Below, one piece after another: positions 17,917 through 26,867 of a stretch of DNA of 42,160 bases (positions are counted from its first letter, which is position 1; every line of letters begins with the position of its first letter). The notes under the pieces were generated by a model. That model was not told where the DNA came from, made no database searches, and worked only from the letters and a program-made list of their open reading frames with translations. A program made the translations under genes and the position numbers. Source of the stretch: Pseudoselenomonas ruminantium (GTDB taxonomy: Bacteria > Bacillota > Negativicutes > Selenomonadales > Selenomonadaceae); NCBI GenBank assembly GCA_002448495.1, contig DJYL01000185.1:1-42160 (forward strand), in the 5' to 3' direction.

Positions 17917-17944
17917 TGGACAAGTTCCAATCAACTGGTATAAT
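17917..17944 (+). promoter_or_regulatory. Sigma-A promoter before fliL
   Basis: TGGACA (17917-17922), five of six bases of the -35 consensus, is followed after 16 bases by a perfect TATAAT (17939-17944). A TGG in front of it makes an extended -10. It begins three bases after the swrD stop and would start transcripts about 27 bases before the fliL ATG. Confidence 0.72.
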
Positions 17945-17977
17945 ATTTAAGGAAAAGTATTACGGAGGGATAAACAT

Positions 17978-18487
17978 ATGGCTGATGAAGAAAAAGACAC
18001 AGATGAAGTGGCCGAAGAACCGAAGAAAAAATCTCCGATAATTCTGGTGGTCATCTTAGTTCTGATTGGTCTGGTACTTGCCGGCGGCATCTCGTTTTTT
18101 ATTACGACCAAGATGATGGCCGATACCGCTACAGAGCAGGTAAATGAACATCATGACCCCGGCAAATTTATCAAGCTGGGGGATGCCAAAGAAGGCATTA
18201 TGGTAAATGTAGGCGGACAGAAAGCAGGCAAGTTCCTGAAGGCCGGCATCGTTTTGGAGATGAATCCGGGCAAGAAGGCCAACATGACGGAGGAAGGTGC
18301 GCTTCTGCCAGAAGCCGAGACGAAGATTCTCGATACCACGATGCAGATTTTGCGCAGTGCCAAGCTGGATGAGTTTGATGCAACACGTCAGGATGAACTG
18401 AAAAAGAAGATTAAGGATGAACTGAACACCAAGCTGGGGCCTGGATCTGTGTATGATGTATATATAACGAGCTTCCTGCTTCAGTAA
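17978..18487 (+). CDS. fliL: Flagellar basal body-associated protein FliL
   Basis: It is a membrane protein surrounding the stator units and supports motor function. The protein is 169 residues, with a charged cytoplasmic N-terminus and one membrane helix at about residues 18-42. The periplasmic domain ends with the typical (KIKDELNTKLGPGSVYDVYI) motif. GGAGGG lies seven bases before the ATG. It is the first gene after the candidate sigma-A promoter, and fliM and fliY follow. Confidence 0.92.
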   Translation: MADEEKDTDEVAEEPKKKSPIILVVILVLIGLVLAGGISFFITTKMMADTATEQVNEHHDPGKFIKLGDAKEGIMVNVGGQKAGKFLKAGIVLEMNPGKKANMTEEGALLPEAETKILDTTMQILRSAKLDEFDATRQDELKKKIKDELNTKLGPGSVYDVYITSFLLQ

Positions 18488-18523
18488 AAAAGTTCAATTT
18501 CCAGCAGGAAGGAGGGCGTAAGA

Positions 18524-19528
18524 TTGGCAGATGAAGTACTATCTCAATCTGAGATAGATAAACTGCTTTCCGCACTGTCAGACGGAACTGTATCGGCAGA
18601 AGAAGTAAAAGCGGACGAAGAACAGAAAAAAGTTAAGACATACGACTTCAAGCGGCCAGACAAGTTTTCTAAGGACCAGATACGAACGCTCTTCATGCTT
18701 CATGAGAGTTTTTCCAGACTTTTGAATACGTATTTGTCTACGCACCTGCGTACATTGGTGAACGTTGAAGTGGCTTCGGTAGAACAGCTGACTTATCAGG
18801 AATTTGTCCAGTCTCTGGCCAATCCTTCCGTTATCAGTATTGTAGCGGTGCCACCGCTCAAAGGCAATATCATCATGGAAATCAACACAGAAATTGCCTT
18901 TGCGTTTATTGACCGTGTGTTTGGTGGTGAAGGCCGGGTGGGGATAAAGCCCCGCGTGCTCACGGAAATTGAGGACGTGGTTGTACAGCGCTTTATCAAT
19001 ACTGCTTTAGGACATTTGAAGGAAGCCTGGACTAATGTGGTGGAATTTTTCCCTGCATTGGAAACTACAGAATCAAATCCTCAATTTACGCAGATTGTAC
19101 CGCCAAGTGACATGGTGGTTATCGTCACCATTCAAATGAAGGTAGGCGAAGTTGAGGGAATGATGAATATATGTATTCCCTATTTGGTGCTTGAGCCAGT
19201 TATGTCAAAACTTACGACTACTTTCTGGGTGGCTTCATCCGTGTCACGGGATGATGACCCTGAGCAGGTCAAGCTCCTGCAAAAGAAAATTGAGCGTACC
19301 AAGGTACCTTTTGTGGTACAGCTGGGTGAGCTTAATCTTACAATTAATGAGTTCTTGACCTTAGGGTTTGGGGATGTTCTGCAAATGGACACCCGTGTGG
19401 ATGATAACTTGTTGTGCCTGGTAGGCAAGCGGCCAAAATTTTACAGCCGTCCGGGAAAATCCGGCAAGAAAATGGCGGTCCAAATTACCCAAATTATAAG
19501 TGAAGGAGATGAAAATACTGATGAGTGA
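18524..19528 (+). CDS. fliM: Flagellar motor switch protein FliM
   Basis: It is the middle C-ring protein and binds phosphorylated CheY. The N-terminal CheY-binding peptide (LSQSEIDKLLSAL) is at residues 5-17. The middle CheC-like domain and the C-terminal SpoA domain follow. The protein is 334 residues. The TTG start has AAGGAGGG eight bases upstream. The last eight bases overlap the start of fliY. Confidence 0.96.
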   Translation: MADEVLSQSEIDKLLSALSDGTVSAEEVKADEEQKKVKTYDFKRPDKFSKDQIRTLFMLHESFSRLLNTYLSTHLRTLVNVEVASVEQLTYQEFVQSLANPSVISIVAVPPLKGNIIMEINTEIAFAFIDRVFGGEGRVGIKPRVLTEIEDVVVQRFINTALGHLKEAWTNVVEFFPALETTESNPQFTQIVPPSDMVVIVTIQMKVGEVEGMMNICIPYLVLEPVMSKLTTTFWVASSVSRDDDPEQVKLLQKKIERTKVPFVVQLGELNLTINEFLTLGFGDVLQMDTRVDDNLLCLVGKRPKFYSRPGKSGKKMAVQITQIISEGDENTDE

Positions 19529-20777
19529 CGATATGATCTCGCAAGAGGAGATTGACGCCCTGCTTAATGGCGGAGGGATACCTGCGGCAGACGACAGTCC
19601 GGCACCGGCGGGAGAGTCCGAAGCTCCGGCTGATGCACCAGCCGGCTCCGACAGTAGTTCATCTCAGTTTGATGATGTACTCACGGATGTAGAAAAGGAT
19701 GCTTTGGGGGAAATAGGGAATATTTCCATGGGCAGTGCTGCAACAACCCTTTCGGTACTGCTTGGGCATAAGGTGAATATCACCACGCCTTCGGTTTCCG
19801 TTTCCTCAATGAGCATGATTCAGGAAAAGTACCCCATGCCCTATCTGATTGTAGAAGTGGGGTATACCATCGGTATTGATGGGAATAATGTTCTGGCCAT
19901 TCAGGCGCAGGATGCAGCGATTATCGCTGACCTGATGATGGGAGGCGATGGCACCAATCCGGACACGGAAATCAATGAAATCGCCATGAGTGCGGTTGGC
20001 GAGTCCATGAATCAGATGATGGGCACGGTGGCAACGTCTTTGTCCACCATGTTCAATAAGAAGATTGATATTTCGCCGCCGAAGGTAAATCTCATTGATT
20101 TTGGCAGTGAGGATAAGGTTTCCGAAGTACTGGGACAGACAGAACCCATTGTATGCACTTCCTTCCGTATGGAAGTGGATGGCCTCATTGACAGCGAAAT
20201 CATGCAGATTCTGCCTGTGGAAGTGGCTAAGGAAATGGTCGATGCGCTGACGAACGGTTCAGTTGAAGAACCAGAACCGGAGCCGGCGCCAGCGCCAGCT
20301 CCTGCACCTCCACCTCCACCGCCACCGCCTCCAGCAGCAGCGCCAGCTTCTGCACCGCCGCCACCTGCACAGCAGATGGCTCCTCCGGTAATGGCAGCAC
20401 CGCCGCCGGCAGCCGGAGGATATGGCTATGGTATGCCCATGCAGGGAATGGCTGCTAATGTGCCGGTACAACCAGCACAGTTTATTCCCTTGAATATGCA
20501 GCCAGTGCAGGTAAATGATGCAAATATTGGCCTGATTCTCGATGTTCCCTTGTCGGTGACCGTGGAACTGGGGCGGACCAATAAGTCCATCAAGGAAATA
20601 CTGGAACTTACCAATGGTTCTATCGTAGAACTGGACAAGTTGGCTGGTGAACCCGTGGATATCAATGTAAATGGAAAGTTCCTGGCCAAGGGGGAAGTTG
20701 TAGTTATTGATGAAAATTTTGGTGTACGTATCACGGAAATTGCCAGCCCCGCTGAACGGGCTGCAAAATTGCAGTGA
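19521..20777 (+). CDS. fliY: Flagellar motor switch phosphatase FliY
   Basis: It is a C-ring protein and CheY-P phosphatase of Firmicutes; it takes the place of FliN. It has four parts. First comes an N-terminal FliM-like EIDALLNGG peptide. Next is a CheC-type domain with two intact active-site pairs, Glu64/Asn67 and Glu161/Asn164. A Pro/Ala/Glu linker follows at about residues 250-310. Last is a C-terminal FliN/SpoA domain (LDVPLSVTVELGRTNKSIKE). The protein is 418 residues from the ATG at 19521. The GTG at 19500 would add seven residues. Confidence 0.95.
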   Translation: MSDDMISQEEIDALLNGGGIPAADDSPAPAGESEAPADAPAGSDSSSSQFDDVLTDVEKDALGEIGNISMGSAATTLSVLLGHKVNITTPSVSVSSMSMIQEKYPMPYLIVEVGYTIGIDGNNVLAIQAQDAAIIADLMMGGDGTNPDTEINEIAMSAVGESMNQMMGTVATSLSTMFNKKIDISPPKVNLIDFGSEDKVSEVLGQTEPIVCTSFRMEVDGLIDSEIMQILPVEVAKEMVDALTNGSVEEPEPEPAPAPAPAPPPPPPPPPAAAPASAPPPPAQQMAPPVMAAPPPAAGGYGYGMPMQGMAANVPVQPAQFIPLNMQPVQVNDANIGLILDVPLSVTVELGRTNKSIKEILELTNGSIVELDKLAGEPVDINVNGKFLAKGEVVVIDENFGVRITEIASPAERAAKLQ

Positions 20778-20795
20778 TTCTCTTATTCGTTAGAG

Positions 20796-20819
20796 AAGTT
20801 CTTGTCTAAAACAAGACTT
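20796..20819 (+). other. Imperfect inverted repeat overlapping the cheY promoter
   Basis: Nine base pairs with one bulged T (20796-20805 with 20811-20819) close a five-base loop, followed by TTTCTTAT. It overlaps the -35 TTGTCT. It could be a weak terminator for the fliM-fliY transcript, an operator, or an attenuating element. A second inverted repeat, TTCTCT/AGAGAA, lies just upstream. Confidence 0.45.
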
Positions 20820-20830
20820 TCTTATATAAT
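20802..20830 (+). promoter_or_regulatory. Sigma-A promoter before cheY
   Basis: TTGTCT (20802-20807), 17 bases, then a perfect TATAAT (20825-20830). The predicted start is near 20837, about 46 bases before the cheY ATG. This would let cheY and the export-gate genes be made without read-through from fliM and fliY. Confidence 0.65.
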
Positions 20831-20882
20831 AAAGGCAATGCTAACCAAGTCGGATGTTTTTTAAGATGAGGAGAGATGGAAC

Positions 20883-21245
20883 ATGGCAGTAAGAGTATTG
20901 GTCGTTGATGATGCGGCATTCATGAGAATGATGGTTAAAGACATCCTGTCCAAAAATGGCTATGAAGTCGTGGGCGAGGCAGAAAATGGCATGAAAGCAC
21001 TGGAAAAATATCAGGAGCTGAAACCGGATCTCGTTACTATGGATATCACGATGCCGGAAATGGATGGTATCAGTGCCGTTAAGGAAATCAAAAAGGTAGA
21101 TCCAAACGCCAAGATTGTTATGTGCAGCGCAATGGGGCAGCAGGCCATGGTTATTGAAGCCATTCAGGCCGGTGCCCGTGACTTTATCGTAAAACCCTTC
21201 CAGGCAGATCGTGTATTGGAGGCTGTCCGTAAAGCAGTGGGCTGA
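20883..21245 (+). CDS. cheY: Chemotaxis response regulator CheY
   Basis: It is a single-domain receiver that, when phosphorylated by CheA, binds FliM and changes motor rotation. The protein is 120 residues. The acidic pair is Asp9/Asp10, the phospho-acceptor Asp54 (TMDITMPEMDG), and the conserved lysine is in FIVKPF. The ATG has GAGGAGAGATGG upstream. Its TGA overlaps the fliO ATG (TGATG). It lies between fliY and fliO as in Bacillus. Confidence 0.96.
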   Translation: MAVRVLVVDDAAFMRMMVKDILSKNGYEVVGEAENGMKALEKYQELKPDLVTMDITMPEMDGISAVKEIKKVDPNAKIVMCSAMGQQAMVIEAIQAGARDFIVKPFQADRVLEAVRKAVG

Positions 21246-21769
21246 TGGGAAGAAAGCGTATTTTTTTGACGTGTTTCGTGGGTGTACTCCTATTATTGGC
21301 CGTTGCAGAACCTGCCTTGGCAGCCGAGGAGGCTGCCAAGGGCGGGTATCTGGCTGGTTATGAGAATACTGATCCACGGCCTGCGTCTATTTCCTGGTGG
21401 TCAACGATTGCTTATTTGGTCAGCCTCTTTGCTATTTTTGTATTTGTAGTAGGGCTGGCTTATTTTGCTGCCCGGTTTATTGGCGGTAAGTTCGCTCAGC
21501 AGAAACTGGGATACGGCGGAAGGATTTTATCCCATCTGCCATTAGGCCCAAATCGTTCAGTTTGTGTAATTGAAATGAGCGGACGGGTGTTTATGCTGGG
21601 GGTTACGGAACATTCTATTACACTTTTGACGGAAATCACCGATGCAGATGAAATAGATCGCCTGCATCGTGAGGATTTGGCTTTTGGCAAGATGCCGGAT
21701 ATGTTTTCACAGCAGTTTGGCACTTTGGCAGGACTGGTTCAAAAGGTTCCCCCGCTGTTTCGCAAGTAG
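21245..21769 (+). CDS. fliO: Flagellar biosynthesis protein FliO/FliZ
   Basis: It is a membrane factor that assists assembly of the FliP export-gate ring. The protein is 174 residues. It has an N-terminal signal-peptide-like segment (LLLLAVAEPALAAE) and a second membrane helix at about residues 50-78 (STIAYLVSLFAIFVFVVGLA). The cytoplasmic domain contains LPLGPNRSVCVIEM. The start is coupled to cheY. An N-terminal signal peptide is common in Firmicute FliO/FliZ. Confidence 0.88.
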   Translation: MGRKRIFLTCFVGVLLLLAVAEPALAAEEAAKGGYLAGYENTDPRPASISWWSTIAYLVSLFAIFVFVVGLAYFAARFIGGKFAQQKLGYGGRILSHLPLGPNRSVCVIEMSGRVFMLGVTEHSITLLTEITDADEIDRLHREDLAFGKMPDMFSQQFGTLAGLVQKVPPLFRK

Positions 21770-21811
21770 TTGACTGTCAGATATGGATATTAAAAAAGGA
21801 GTGGTGGGCAG

Positions 21812-22570
21812 TTGAACCGCCGAAAGGTCTTTATCATGCTGGGAGGAATTGCCTTCCTGCTGTTTATGGCACAGAACGCTGCTTTAGCTGCACCGCTTAT
21901 CCCTTCGGTAAATGTTGATGTGGGGGCGTCAAACAAGCCTCAGGATGTAGCGGTGACGCTGCAGGTAATGGCGCTGTTGACCATTCTGTCATTAGCGCCG
22001 GGAATTCTGATTATGACCACATCGTTTGTACGTATTGTGGTCGTTATCGGTTTTTTGCGTAATGCATTATCTACTCAAAATGTACCGCCTAATCAAGTGG
22101 TGATTGCGTTGTCCCTGTTCCTGACTTTTTACATCATGTCTCCCTATTGGAGTCAGGCTAATGAGAATGGAATTCAGCCTTATATGGCCGGACAGATAAC
22201 GCAGGAAGAGGCGCTTACTAATGTGGTAGAACCGATTCGTGAGTTCATGTTTAAACAGACCCGTGAATCGGATTTAGCATTGTTTGTGAATTTGGCTGAT
22301 GATGAACGTCCGGAAACGCAGGAGGATGTATCGACTTTTACCCTGATTCCTGCATTTGTTATCAGCGAGTTAAAAACAGCCTTTCAGATAGGTTTTATGA
22401 TTTATGTACCCTTTATCGTCATTGATATGATTGTGGCCAGTACCCTCATGTCCATGGGTATGATGATGCTGCCGCCGGTAATGATATCCCTGCCGTTTAA
22501 GATTTTGCTCTTTGTTATGGTGGATGGCTGGCACTTATTGATTAAGTCGCTGATTGTCAGCTTCAAGTAA
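21812..22570 (+). CDS. fliP: Flagellar export gate protein FliP
   Basis: It is a core gate subunit of the type III export channel. The protein is 252 residues, with a signal peptide (residues about 1-26, ending ALAA) and four membrane segments. The FliP signature TSFVRIVVVIGFLRNALSTQ is at about residues 71-90. The start is a TTG, with AAGGAG ten bases upstream. Confidence 0.95.
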   Translation: MNRRKVFIMLGGIAFLLFMAQNAALAAPLIPSVNVDVGASNKPQDVAVTLQVMALLTILSLAPGILIMTTSFVRIVVVIGFLRNALSTQNVPPNQVVIALSLFLTFYIMSPYWSQANENGIQPYMAGQITQEEALTNVVEPIREFMFKQTRESDLALFVNLADDERPETQEDVSTFTLIPAFVISELKTAFQIGFMIYVPFIVIDMIVASTLMSMGMMMLPPVMISLPFKILLFVMVDGWHLLIKSLIVSFK

Positions 22571-22606
22571 ATGCGTTAAACGATGGGAGAAGAGGAGTGG
22601 GTGCGT

Positions 22607-22876
22607 ATGTCAGGTGATTTGGTCGTACAGCTGGGACAGGAAGCCCTGTTCATTGTAATGATTGTGGCGGCTCCCATGTTGGGATTAGGACTTATTGTTG
22701 GGTTGATGGTCAGTGTATTTCAGGCGACGACATCCATTCAGGAGCAGACCTTGGCCTTTATTCCGAAGATTATAGCGGTTTTTGTTGCCATATTGATTTT
22801 TGGTCCATGGATGCTTCGGATAATGACGGAATATCTGACCAATATTTTAGTTAATTTGCCCGGCTATATCGGCTGA
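22607..22876 (+). CDS. fliQ: Flagellar export gate protein FliQ
   Basis: It is a small two-helix gate subunit. From the ATG at 22607 it is 89 residues, the usual FliQ length. GAGGAG about nine bases upstream supports this start over the ATG at 22583. The family motif GLIVGLMVSVFQATTSIQEQ is at about residues 29-48. Confidence 0.94.
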   Translation: MSGDLVVQLGQEALFIVMIVAAPMLGLGLIVGLMVSVFQATTSIQEQTLAFIPKIIAVFVAILIFGPWMLRIMTEYLTNILVNLPGYIG

Positions 22877-22887
22877 AGGAGCAGGTT

Positions 22888-23670
22888 ATGGATTTTTTTG
22901 AGCTTCTGCAGGGACATGCAGCGGTATTTCTGCTTCTGTTGACCCGGGTAAGCGGAATATTTATCATTTCGCCATTTTTCGGCAGCTTGAATATTCCGGT
23001 TTATTTTCGGGCAGCAGCGTCCTTTGCCTTTGCCTTGGTGCTTTTTCCTGTGGTGGATAATTTTCAGGGGATAACGGCACCGGCAACTGTTTTGGGTTAT
23101 GCAGGAGCTGTGCTGTCAGAGCTCTTTGTGGGCTGGATTATCGGGTTTGTTGCTTATATTGCTTTTGCCGCCATTACCATGGCAGGCAAGGTTATGGATA
23201 TGCAGGCAGGTTTTGCCGTAGTGAACGTAATGGATCCGACTTCCGGTCAGCAAATGCCGCTTATCGGAAGTTTTCTTTATAATTTGGCGATTATTGTTTT
23301 TGTGGTGACCAATGGTCATCATATGATTATTTCGGCTCTTTTTGAAAGTTTTAAGATGGTTCCGCTATTAGGGGCTAACCCTGATCTGTCCTTGCCGCTG
23401 ATTATTGCGCGCTTTACGACAGGAATTTTTTTTACGGGCATGAAAATTGCCATGCCGGTGACGTTTGCCATTTTGCTGACCAATGTGGGCTTAGGAATAT
23501 TGGCGCGAACAATGCCCCAAATGAATATTTTTGTAGTGGGCATTCCGATGCAGCTTTCTGTGGGAATCTTGATTCTTTCCATGGTGCTGCCTTTCTACGT
23601 CTTGTTTCTGGATGTGTTGTTCAATGAAATGTATGGAAATATCACCATTGCTTTGGAAGCCCTGCAATAG
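22888..23670 (+). CDS. fliR: Flagellar export gate protein FliR
   Basis: It completes the FliPQR gate. The protein is 260 residues with about six hydrophobic segments and the start LLTRVSGIFIISPFFGSLNIP-type N-terminus typical of FliR. AAGGAGCAGG precedes the ATG. The end overlaps the flhB coding region by several tens of bases, since FlhB has no start codon after the fliR stop. Confidence 0.94.
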   Translation: MDFFELLQGHAAVFLLLLTRVSGIFIISPFFGSLNIPVYFRAAASFAFALVLFPVVDNFQGITAPATVLGYAGAVLSELFVGWIIGFVAYIAFAAITMAGKVMDMQAGFAVVNVMDPTSGQQMPLIGSFLYNLAIIVFVVTNGHHMIISALFESFKMVPLLGANPDLSLPLIIARFTTGIFFTGMKIAMPVTFAILLTNVGLGILARTMPQMNIFVVGIPMQLSVGILILSMVLPFYVLFLDVLFNEMYGNITIALEALQ

Positions 23671-24757
23671 GAATAGTTTTGTTTTTGATCTTCAGCTTTT
23701 TGCCGGTGATGATAAGACAGAGGAGCCGACGCAAAAGAAGCGGGATGACGCACGGAAGAAGGGACAGGTCGGTCGTAGTACCGATATGAGTGCTGCTTTT
23801 GTGCTGCTCATGGGTTTCTTTATTATAAAGATGTTGTGGGAATTTATCTATCATAGAATAGCGGACTACACAACATACGTTTTTTCTCATCTTAATCAAA
23901 CCGTGGACACGGAAGGTGTGGTGCGGATTTTTATCGGCATTATGGAATTGCTGGCCCAGACAGCATTTCCCATTATGATTGCGATTATGCTGGTGGGTTT
24001 AGCGATAAATATGTTTCAGGTGGGGCTTAATTTCAATACTGAGGCCATTGAATTCAAGTTGGATAAGCTTAATCCCATCAATGGGTTTGGACGTATCTTT
24101 TCCAAGCGTTCATTGATGGAACTGGCAAAGTCCCTGATGAAAATTGCAATTATCGGCTTTTTTCTGTATGATTTTCTATCGGATCATCTGATGGAAATGC
24201 CGCAATTTATCTATTTCGATTTAACGACCAGCTTAGCCCAAATTTCGGATATCATTTTTAAGATGGCCTTTGAGGTGATCGGGGTTATTATGATCGTTGG
24301 TTTTCTGGATTATGCCTATCAGAAATGGCAGACCACTCAGGATCTCAAAATGTCCAAGCAGGAAGTGAAGGACGAAATGAAGCAATCCGAAGGTGATCCG
24401 CAAATCAAGGGCAAAATCAAACAGAAACAGCGGCAGATGGCCATGTCCCGCATGATGCAGGAAGTGCCCAAGGCCGATGTTATTGTTACCAACCCGACCC
24501 ATTTTGCTGTGGCCTTGAAATATGAAAAAGGCATGGTTGCTCCCCAGATTGTGGCCAAGGGGCAGGATGTGGTGGCTCAGCGCATAAAGGAAATAGCCAG
24601 GGAAAACCGGGTGCCCATCGTGGAGAACAAGCCACTGGCACGTGCGCTTTATGCGGCAGCGGATGTGGGGGATATTGTTCCTGCGGAACTGTATCAGGCG
24701 GTGGCAGAGGTTCTGGCCTATGTATACCGTTTGAAGAACAATCGCCGCCGGGCGTAA
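23633..24757 (+). CDS. flhB: Flagellar export switch protein FlhB
   Basis: It is a membrane protein that switches export from rod/hook to filament substrates after FliK signalling. It begins with the FlhB hallmark DLQLFAGDDKTEEPTQKKR, has four membrane helices, and carries the autocleavage motif NPTH (Asn287, numbered from this start). The start is uncertain. No ATG, GTG or TTG occurs between the fliR stop (23670) and DLQLFAG. The start must therefore lie inside fliR: ATG at 23633, 23624 or 23612, or TTG at 23648. None has a clear ribosome site, so coupling to fliR is likely. Confidence 0.93.
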   Translation: MEISPLLWKPCNRNSFVFDLQLFAGDDKTEEPTQKKRDDARKKGQVGRSTDMSAAFVLLMGFFIIKMLWEFIYHRIADYTTYVFSHLNQTVDTEGVVRIFIGIMELLAQTAFPIMIAIMLVGLAINMFQVGLNFNTEAIEFKLDKLNPINGFGRIFSKRSLMELAKSLMKIAIIGFFLYDFLSDHLMEMPQFIYFDLTTSLAQISDIIFKMAFEVIGVIMIVGFLDYAYQKWQTTQDLKMSKQEVKDEMKQSEGDPQIKGKIKQKQRQMAMSRMMQEVPKADVIVTNPTHFAVALKYEKGMVAPQIVAKGQDVVAQRIKEIARENRVPIVENKPLARALYAAADVGDIVPAELYQAVAEVLAYVYRLKNNRRRA

Positions 24758-24778
24758 TAAAGTAAAAGGAGAGGCACT

Positions 24779-26866
24779 ATGGCTGCACAACAGGCAGCTG
24801 CCCCGAATGCCGTATTCGGCAAGGGCAGTTTCATTCAAAAATACAGCGATGTTATGATAGCGGTAGCTATCGTGACCATCGTTGTCATGATGATTATTCC
24901 GCTGCCGACACTGCTGCTGGATATGCTTATCTGCTTGAATATCACCATCGCATTATTGCTGGTTATGTCGGTAATTTACAATAAGGAAGCATTGGATTTG
25001 TCTATTTTCCCGTCCTTGCTGCTTATTACGACCTTGTTCCGTTTGGCACTAAATATTTCATCAACACGTCTTATTTTGCTGGATGGTTATGCCGGAGAGG
25101 TTATTACCGCATTCGGTAACTTCGTTGTTGGTGGTAATCCGGTTGTCGGGTTTATCATGTTCGTTATTCTGGTAGCCATTAACTTTATCGTTATCACCAA
25201 AGGTTCGGAACGTGTGGCTGAAGTATCGGCACGTTTCACTCTGGATGCAATGCCCGGTAAGCAGATGTCCATTGATGCTGACCTCAATCAGGGCGCAATT
25301 ACCGATGCCGAGGCAAAAATCCGCCGTGAGAAAATCCAGCATGAAGCGGATTTCTTCGGCGCTATGGACGGTGCTTCCAAGTTCGTAAAAGGTGATGCCA
25401 TTGCGGCCATCATCATTATGATGATTAATATTGCCGGTGGTTTTGTTATCGGTATGATGCAGCGGAATATGGAAGCCATACAGGCACTGCAGACCTATAC
25501 TTTGCTTACCGTAGGTGAAGGTCTGGTCAGCCAGATACCTGCCTTGCTCATCTCCACGGCTACCGGTCTTATCGTTACCCGTGCCGGAGCTGAGGGCAAT
25601 TTGGGCAGCGACATTGTGTCTCAGCTATTCCATAATGACCGCATCTTCTTTATTCTCGGTGGTGTGCTGATATTCTTCTCGGTAGTTCCAGGTCTTCCGG
25701 GTGTACCGTTCTTTGCTCTGGCATTGTTCTGTTTTTTGATTGGCCGTCTGCTCAAACAGCAGACCGAAGTAAAGACGGAAGTTCAGCAGGAAGAAAAGAA
25801 GGTACAGGAGAAAAAGAAAGCAACGACACCGGAAAATATAGTATCCCTGCTGCAGGTTGACCCTATGGAGCTGGAAATCGGCTACTCGCTGATTCCGCTG
25901 GTGGATACTGGTCAGGGCGGTGACCTGTTGGATCGTATCGTGATGATTCGCCGGCAGTGCGCTTTGGAATTGGGGCTTGTGGTTCCCACCATTCGCATTC
26001 GCGATAACATACAGATTAAGCCCAACGCCTATATCATTAAATTGAAGGGCATTGAAATCGCTAAAGGCGAATTGATGCTGGATCATTATCTGGCCATGAA
26101 TTCCGGTACAGTATTTGAGGAAGTGCCGGGGATTGAGACCACGGAGCCGGCTTTTGGCCTGCCTGCTTTATGGATTCCGGAAAACGAGCGTGAACAGGCA
26201 GAATTAAACGGTTATACCGTGGTCGATGCGGTGTCTGTACTGGCTACACACCTTACAGAGGTCATCAAGCAGCATGCAGATGAAATTCTGGGGCGTCAGG
26301 AAACCCAGAATCTCATCGACAACCTCAAAAAGTCCAATCAGGCTTTGGTGGACGAGGTCGTTCCGGAGCTGCTCAATGTTGGCGAGATTCAGAAAGTGCT
26401 GGCAAACCTCCTGCGGGAGCGCATCTCCATCCGCGATATGAGCACAATTTTGGAGGTGCTGGCCGATTATGGCCGGGCGACCAAGGATACGGAAATACTC
26501 ACCGAGTATGTCCGTCATGCTATGGCCCGCCACATTACTCAGCAGAATGTGCAGAATGGAACCCTTCCCTGCATTACGCTGGATCCGGCTTTGGAAAATC
26601 GCATTGCCGGAGGTGTGCAACGGACGGAACATGGTTCTTACGTCAGCATCGATCCGGATTCCATGCAAAAATTGGTTACGGCACTCAATGAGGAGCTGCC
26701 GAAACTTACCAATATGGGCTATCAGCCAATTGTGCTGACCAGCCCCGCTGTACGCCTGTATTTCCGCAAATTGGTGGAGCGCTCTGTTCCCGGACTTATC
26801 GTTCTTTCTCATGCGGAAATTGAACAGAGTGTAGAGATTCAAATCCTTGGGGTGGTGAAGATTTAA
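24779..26866 (+). CDS. flhA: Flagellar export apparatus protein FlhA
   Basis: It is the largest export-gate component. The N-terminal half has seven or eight membrane helices. The conserved FHIPEP-type segment is represented by the loop (FTLDAMPGKQMSIDADLNQG, about residues 153-172). The C-terminal cytoplasmic domain (from about residue 350) docks substrates and chaperones. The length, 695 residues, is normal. AAAGGAGAGG precedes the ATG. flhF follows after one base. Confidence 0.96.
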   Translation: MAAQQAAAPNAVFGKGSFIQKYSDVMIAVAIVTIVVMMIIPLPTLLLDMLICLNITIALLLVMSVIYNKEALDLSIFPSLLLITTLFRLALNISSTRLILLDGYAGEVITAFGNFVVGGNPVVGFIMFVILVAINFIVITKGSERVAEVSARFTLDAMPGKQMSIDADLNQGAITDAEAKIRREKIQHEADFFGAMDGASKFVKGDAIAAIIIMMINIAGGFVIGMMQRNMEAIQALQTYTLLTVGEGLVSQIPALLISTATGLIVTRAGAEGNLGSDIVSQLFHNDRIFFILGGVLIFFSVVPGLPGVPFFALALFCFLIGRLLKQQTEVKTEVQQEEKKVQEKKKATTPENIVSLLQVDPMELEIGYSLIPLVDTGQGGDLLDRIVMIRRQCALELGLVVPTIRIRDNIQIKPNAYIIKLKGIEIAKGELMLDHYLAMNSGTVFEEVPGIETTEPAFGLPALWIPENEREQAELNGYTVVDAVSVLATHLTEVIKQHADEILGRQETQNLIDNLKKSNQALVDEVVPELLNVGEIQKVLANLLRERISIRDMSTILEVLADYGRATKDTEILTEYVRHAMARHITQQNVQNGTLPCITLDPALENRIAGGVQRTEHGSYVSIDPDSMQKLVTALNEELPKLTNMGYQPIVLTSPAVRLYFRKLVERSVPGLIVLSHAEIEQSVEIQILGVVKI

Positions 26867-26867
26867 G

